Origin: DATEDA01 sp035286595
GTDB taxonomy: Bacteria; Pseudomonadota; Gammaproteobacteria; Burkholderiales; SG8-39
Direction: 5' to 3'
DNA length: 19,515 bases
Assembly (NCBI GenBank): GCA_035286595.1
Contig: DATEDA010000224.1
Span: 1-19,515, forward strand
The position numbers were made by a program, and so were the translations under genes. Positions 15,513 to 19,515 of this stretch are shown here, in pieces. The first letter of the stretch is position 1, and each line of letters begins with the position of its first letter. Under the pieces are notes generated by a model that saw only the letters and a program-made list of their open reading frames with translations, was not told where the DNA came from and did not search any database.

Positions 15513-16893
15513 CGCTCCGGGGAGCCGCCGCCCGGCGGCGCTTCCGGGGATGGTCGCCTCGGTGCTGCCGGGGCTGCTGTGGCCCGCGCTGCCGCGCGCG
15601 AGCAGCATGGCGATCCTCGCCCTGCACGAGCAGCTCGTGCAGTCGCAATGGTGGAGCGCCTCGCGCCTCCAGGCGCTGCAGCTCTGGCAGCTCACCGCGC
15701 TCCTCACGCACGCGGCGCGTACCGTGCCCCATTACCGCAGGCTGCTGCGCGCGAGCAGCAAGGTGGACCCGGCGTTTTTTCTCACGCTGCCGGTGCTCAC
15801 GCGCGCGCAGGTCCAGGAGGATCCCGCCGCGCTCGTCAGCTCGGCCGTACCCCGCAGCCACGGCGCGCCGGGCGAGGTCCGCTCCAGCGGCTCGACCGGC
15901 AGCCCGGTCGAGCTGAAGCAGACGCGCCTCACCGCGATGTTCCGGCGCGCGCTCTACCTGCGCGAGCACGTCTGGCAGCGGCGCGATTTCACGCTCCAGG
16001 CGGCGGTGATCCGCAACTTCAAGGACGGGAGCGCCATGCCGCCCGAGGGAAAAGCGGCGGGAGGCTGGGGATACGGCTACGAGACGCGCCCGGTCGCCGC
16101 GCTCAACATCCGCGCCACGGTGGACCAGCAGCTCGAGTGGCTCGCGCGCGTCAAGCCCGCTTATCTCGCCACCTTTCCCACCAACCTGCGCAGCCTGGCG
16201 AACGAGGCGCTCGCGCGCGGCGTCGCACTGCCCGGGCTGCGCCAGGTGAGCACGTACGCCGAGTCGCTGCCTCCGGGCCTGCGCGAGCTGACGCAGCGCG
16301 CCTTCGGCGCGACGACCTCGGACATCTACAGCTCGGAGGAGACCGGGCCGATCGCCTTCCAGTGCGGCGAGCATGGGCAGTATCACGTGCAGTCGGAGAA
16401 CCTGATCGCAGAGGTGATGGACGAATCGGGCCGGCCGTGCGCGCCGGGCGTGCCGGGCCGCGTGCTGGTCACCGACCTGCACAATTTCGCCACGCCGCTC
16501 ATCCGCTACGAGATCGGCGACCAAGCGGAATTCGGCCCGCCCTGCGCCTGCGGGCGAGGCCTGCCGGTGCTCGCGCGCGTGCTCGGGCGCACGCGCGGCA
16601 TGCTGCGGCTTGCCGGCGGCCGCTCACGCTGGCCGAGCCTGCCGAGCGGCGACGAGCTGGGCCGCATCGCGCCGGTGCGGCAGTTCCAGCTGGTGCAGAC
16701 AAGCCTGCGCGAGCTCGAGCTGCGGCTGGTGGTGGCGCGCCCGCTCGCGGCCGAGGAGGAGGCGCGCGTGCGCGCGGCGTTCCTCGCCGATCTCGGCGAG
16801 GATCTCGAGCTGCGCGTCGCCTGCGTCGACTCGATCCCGCGCAGCGCGAGCGGCAAGTACGAGGATTTCAGGTCGGAGGTCAGCGAAGCGTGA
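15502..16893 (+). CDS. PaaK/CapK-like adenylate-forming enzyme
   Basis: 463 residues from the GTG at 15502, which overlaps B2 by 11 bp; an ATG at 15550 is an alternative start. The phosphate loop is SSGSTGSP (128-135). YSSEETGPIA lies mid-protein, TPLIRYEIGDQAEF around 331-344, a CACGRG cysteine cluster follows, and K452 sits in SASGKYEDF at the end. These are marks of the phenylacetate-CoA ligase/CapK branch, which is distant from the five tandem ligases. Relatives either make aryl-CoA thioesters or are found in capsule and exopolysaccharide loci with unclear substrates. The RYEIGD and CxCG features and the glycosyltransferase at the operon's other end favour the CapK-like group. No catabolic ring-oxidation genes are nearby. 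Confidence 0.85.
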   Translation: MAADAPGSRRPAALPGMVASVLPGLLWPALPRASSMAILALHEQLVQSQWWSASRLQALQLWQLTALLTHAARTVPHYRRLLRASSKVDPAFFLTLPVLTRAQVQEDPAALVSSAVPRSHGAPGEVRSSGSTGSPVELKQTRLTAMFRRALYLREHVWQRRDFTLQAAVIRNFKDGSAMPPEGKAAGGWGYGYETRPVAALNIRATVDQQLEWLARVKPAYLATFPTNLRSLANEALARGVALPGLRQVSTYAESLPPGLRELTQRAFGATTSDIYSSEETGPIAFQCGEHGQYHVQSENLIAEVMDESGRPCAPGVPGRVLVTDLHNFATPLIRYEIGDQAEFGPPCACGRGLPVLARVLGRTRGMLRLAGGRSRWPSLPSGDELGRIAPVRQFQLVQTSLRELELRLVVARPLAAEEEARVRAAFLADLGEDLELRVACVDSIPRSASGKYEDFRSEVSEA

Positions 16894-17740
16894 CTTCGCG
16901 CGTCACCGACTGGCGCAGCGGCCGCTCGCCTTCGCGGGTCGCGCTCGCTTTGCCTGCGTAGATGCCGGCCGGCCAGGCCTCGCCCGTGCGCTTGCGTCCG
17001 AAGAAGCGGAAGGCCACCGCCTGCGGCTTGCGCAGGGTTTCCTCGCGCGAAGCGAGGACCGAGCCGTCGGGCCCGCGCAATTCGGCGCGCACCCGGTCGC
17101 CCGGCGCGACGCCGGCCAGCTCGAACCAGAACACGAGCGCGCCGGAGGAGCGATCGATGCGCGCCTCGGCATACGCTCCGGCAGAGGCCCTGCGATGCTC
17201 GGGCCGCTCCGCGGCGAAGCCCGCGTTGAAGAAGCGCAGCGCCATGTAGGGCAGCGCCGCGAGCACGTCGGCGCGCCACAGCGGCTCGCCGCCCGTGCCG
17301 CAGCCCGGCGCCGCGCCCGCGCCGCGGAACGGGTCCACGATGCGGCCGTCCTTCTCCAGCTGGAAGTGAACGTGCGGGTACTCGGTCAGGCCGGAAAGCC
17401 CGATCGCCCCGAGCGGCTGGGAGGCCGAGACCTGCTCGCCGCGCCGCACGCGCACGCTGCCTCGCTTCAGGTGGCAGTACTGCGTGACCCAGCCCCCGCC
17501 GTGCTCGAGGCGCACCCCGTTGCCGCACTCGCGCCCTTCCTCGGTGCCGGCCCGGCCGGCGCCGCGGTCGGGCATGCCGTCGCGCGCGCCGATCACTTTC
17601 CCTGGCGCCGCGGCGAGCACGTCGATCCCGGACGCGAGGCGCGCGCGGTCCGAGACGCGAACGTCCACGCCCTTGTGCCCGTCGTAGGTCATCGCGCCGC
17701 AGGCGTAGTCGAGCGCACCGGGGCCGGGATCTGCGTCCAC
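16880..17740 (-). CDS. Secreted M23-family (LytM-like) metallopeptidase, N-terminus unresolved
   Basis: 286 residues from the GTG at 17740. Zinc ligands of M23 peptidases are visible: H22 and D26 in GHKGVD, then H123-V-H125 in YPHVHF, with H90 in YCHL as the further catalytic histidine. Such enzymes cut peptidoglycan cross-bridges in the periplasm. The frame stays open upstream to a TGA near 17920. It encodes a signal-like stretch (SLSLALLGAALAAGAAEPL) and a conserved-looking CAPDRDCWIQNYV segment directly before the GTG, so the real protein very probably begins near 17840-17860. No ATG, GTG or TTG exists there; CTG at 17839 is a candidate. Its end overlaps the convergent PaaK-like gene by 14 bp. 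Confidence 0.85.
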   Translation of the reverse strand: MDADPGPGALDYACGAMTYDGHKGVDVRVSDRARLASGIDVLAAAPGKVIGARDGMPDRGAGRAGTEEGRECGNGVRLEHGGGWVTQYCHLKRGSVRVRRGEQVSASQPLGAIGLSGLTEYPHVHFQLEKDGRIVDPFRGAGAAPGCGTGGEPLWRADVLAALPYMALRFFNAGFAAERPEHRRASAGAYAEARIDRSSGALVFWFELAGVAPGDRVRAELRGPDGSVLASREETLRKPQAVAFRFFGRKRTGEAWPAGIYAGKASATREGERPLRQSVTREVTLR

Positions 17741-17846
17741 GTAGTTCTGGATCCAGCAGTCGCGGTCGGGGGCGCAGGCGACCGGAAACGCGAGCCGCAG
17801 CGGCTCCGCGGCGCCGGCGGCGAGCGCGGCGCCGAGCAGCGCGAGG

Positions 17847-19502
17847 CTAAGGCTTCGCGGGAACCACCGGGACGAGGAGGTGCGAGTCGTACCTGCCTCC
17901 CGTGTGCAAGACGTGCGCGCCCCCGTTCACCGTGTCCTCGTGGCGATCGGCCATCACCGGCTTGGGCGGGTTGTAGACATCCGTGCCCTGGATCACCAGC
18001 CTGAGCGTTTCGCCGGCTTCGAAGCGCGTGCCCGATGGCCAGATCTCGATCTCCAGCGGCACGATTTCCCCAGGCGCGAGCTTCAGCTCGCGCCGGTGCG
18101 CGAGCACCGGCTGGTACTCGCTCGAGCGCTCGGGATCGAGCTCGCGGTGCGAGGCGCGCAGCCAGCCGAGCGCGACGTTGCCGTCGTCGAAATGCGCCCA
18201 GAACGCGAACGGCACGAGCTTTCCCGCGCGGTCGAGTTTTTGTACGGCGACGAAGAGATCCATGTCGTCCGCCCCCTCGGCCTGCGCCCAGAGCCTGAGC
18301 TTCATGTGGCCGATCAGCTCGGCCGGTTCGGTGAAATTGAAATCGAAGCGCACGCCCGGGCCGAGCGCCTGGTAGCGGCACGCCGATTCGCCTGAAACGG
18401 CGTTTCGGCCGAGCGAGCCCTGTGCCGCGTCCAGGTAGAGCTTCGTGTAGCGGGTGCGGGCGATCGGCCATTCGTTCTCCGACCTGAACGGTCCGATGTA
18501 GTAGCGCTCGCGCACTTCCAGCCGCACCTTCGGCCAGGCGGAAATGGAATTCGGCCTGCCTCTCAGGAAGTGTTCGAAGAACTCGCGCTGGCGATCGACG
18601 CTCTCGGGGTCGTAGTAGTACGCCCATTTCTTGCGGCCGTGCACCTCGAGCCATTTCTGCGCCGAGGAGACGCGCTTGAAGCCCTCCAGCGTGCCGCGCG
18701 TGTGCATGCCGTGGTCGGTCCAGCTCGCGACGACGTACGCGGGGACGCGGATGCGCTCGAATTTCGCCGCCTTCGATTCCCAGAACGCGTCGAAGAAAGG
18801 GTGCTCGCGCGTCTCGGCCATCAGGTCCTCTACGCGCGTGGTGGAGACCCCCCAGCGCTCGGCGATGTAGGGCCAGAAATGCGTCTCGGGGATGCCGCCG
18901 TGGCGCACCACCTCCCGGTAGGTGTCCGCCCAGCCCTCCCAGGGATTGATCGCCGCGAGATGCGGCGGGTTGAGCTCGGCGACCCGCCACTGCAACGAGG
19001 TCAGGTACGACACGCCCGAGAGCCCCACCTTGCCGTTCGACCAGGGCTGCGTGCCCGCCCACTCGATGAGGTCGTAGTAGTCCTCGGCCTCCTCGGGCGA
19101 GAGAAAGGTCGCCTCGCCCTGCGAGTACCAGGTCCCGCGCGTGTCGGGGTTGATGATCGCGTAGCCCCGCGGCACCCAGTAGGCAGGGTCGGGTGCCTCG
19201 AACGCGGTGTAGGGCGAGAGCGCGCCCTGATCCAGGCCGCAGTTCGGATACGCGACTGCGTACACCGTCGGCCCGTGCTTGCCGTAGGGGCCCCAGCCGA
19301 TGAGCGGCGCCGCCGGCCTTTCGTCGGCGGGTCGGAATACGTCCACGTGGATGACGGCCCCGTCGCGCAGGCCGACCGCGACGTCGCGCTCGACGATCAT
19401 GCCGGCCTCCACCGAGCGGCGGTACGCGGGCGGGGCGCCCTTGCGCTCCTCCGGCTTGAAGAACGGCGCGTGGAAGCGGTAGCTGAAGGCTTTCGAAATC
19501 AT
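17847..19502 (-). CDS. CocE/NonD-type (S15 family) alpha/beta-hydrolase
   Basis: 551 residues from an ATG at 19502. The nucleophile Ser165 lies in GVSYL, and likely Asp263 (SWTDHGMH) and His288 (LEVHG) complete the triad. The C-terminal third (FNFTEPAELIGHMKLRLW, LRLVIQGTDVYNP) is the beta-rich jelly-roll domain of the X-Pro dipeptidyl-peptidase/CocE group. Members hydrolyse esters or amides; the substrate is not predictable. No signal peptide is evident, so it is probably cytoplasmic. It is upstream of the M23 gene on the same strand, and its TAG at 17847-17849 lies inside the signal-like codons of that gene, so the two are probably co-transcribed. Little sequence upstream of the start is available. 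Confidence 0.9.
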   Translation of the reverse strand: MISKAFSYRFHAPFFKPEERKGAPPAYRRSVEAGMIVERDVAVGLRDGAVIHVDVFRPADERPAAPLIGWGPYGKHGPTVYAVAYPNCGLDQGALSPYTAFEAPDPAYWVPRGYAIINPDTRGTWYSQGEATFLSPEEAEDYYDLIEWAGTQPWSNGKVGLSGVSYLTSLQWRVAELNPPHLAAINPWEGWADTYREVVRHGGIPETHFWPYIAERWGVSTTRVEDLMAETREHPFFDAFWESKAAKFERIRVPAYVVASWTDHGMHTRGTLEGFKRVSSAQKWLEVHGRKKWAYYYDPESVDRQREFFEHFLRGRPNSISAWPKVRLEVRERYYIGPFRSENEWPIARTRYTKLYLDAAQGSLGRNAVSGESACRYQALGPGVRFDFNFTEPAELIGHMKLRLWAQAEGADDMDLFVAVQKLDRAGKLVPFAFWAHFDDGNVALGWLRASHRELDPERSSEYQPVLAHRRELKLAPGEIVPLEIEIWPSGTRFEAGETLRLVIQGTDVYNPPKPVMADRHEDTVNGGAHVLHTGGRYDSHLLVPVVPAKP

Positions 19503-19515
19503 CGGCGCTCGCCTA

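Noticed and set aside
14631..15707. 358-residue minus-strand open frame opposite B2
   Set aside because: The composition is typical of an antisense shadow; plus-strand motifs account for the region.
8242..16893. Reading the array as a nonribosomal peptide synthetase
   Set aside because: No condensation, carrier or thioesterase domain is present; each ligase is a stand-alone gene with its own start and stop.
17689..19062. 457-residue minus-strand open frame overlapping the hydrolase
   Set aside because: Same strand but another frame than the S15-type hydrolase; it shows no recognisable domain and is Arg-rich.

Overview
The window is GC-rich, densely packed bacterial DNA. A Bug/TctC-type solute-binding protein, a PiuC-type dioxygenase, frequent GTG starts and 4-bp stop/start overlaps fit a betaproteobacterium, probably Burkholderiales. 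This placement is an inference from gene content, not from a marker gene.

Layout. (1) 3-5267, plus strand: the 3' part of a giant secreted RTX protein that begins upstream of the window. It holds eight repeats of an RTX module, a long non-RTX beta-rich stretch and a type I secretion-like C-terminus. A GAAA-loop hairpin terminator follows. (2) 5317-5988, minus strand: a PiuC/YbiX-type Fe(II)/2-oxoglutarate dioxygenase. (3) 6039-16893, plus strand: one long operon with almost no intergenic DNA. Its order is GT4 glycosyltransferase, Bug solute-binding protein, four intact class I adenylate-forming enzymes (here called A1, A2, B1, A3), a 25-codon micro-ORF, a fifth frameshifted and motif-degenerate ligase (B2), and a PaaK/CapK-like adenylate-forming enzyme. 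Seven consecutive junctions, from the glycosyltransferase to B2, are exact 4-bp ATGA or GTGA overlaps; the last is an 11-bp overlap. (4) 16880-19502, minus strand: a CocE/S15-type hydrolase followed by a secreted M23 metallopeptidase, which converges on the operon.

The tandem ligase array is the notable part. It appears to have grown by duplication of an A1-A2-B unit and later recombination. The A3/micro-ORF junction matches the A1/A2 junction at 36 of 40 bases, which suggests that a second A2-type gene was lost and that the micro-ORF is its scar. A2 and B1 share an 81-bp near-identical 3' tract although they are otherwise diverged. A3 has an A2-like N-terminus and an A1-like remainder. B2 has lost the phosphate-binding loop, the catalytic A10 lysine and its reading frame.

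How the genes work together is not known. No carrier protein, thioesterase, acyltransferase or membrane permease is visible in the window. Plausible ideas are activation of several different carboxylic acids taken up with help from the Bug protein, or activation of acyl or aryl groups that decorate a glycan made with the GT4 enzyme. The sequence alone cannot choose between them.
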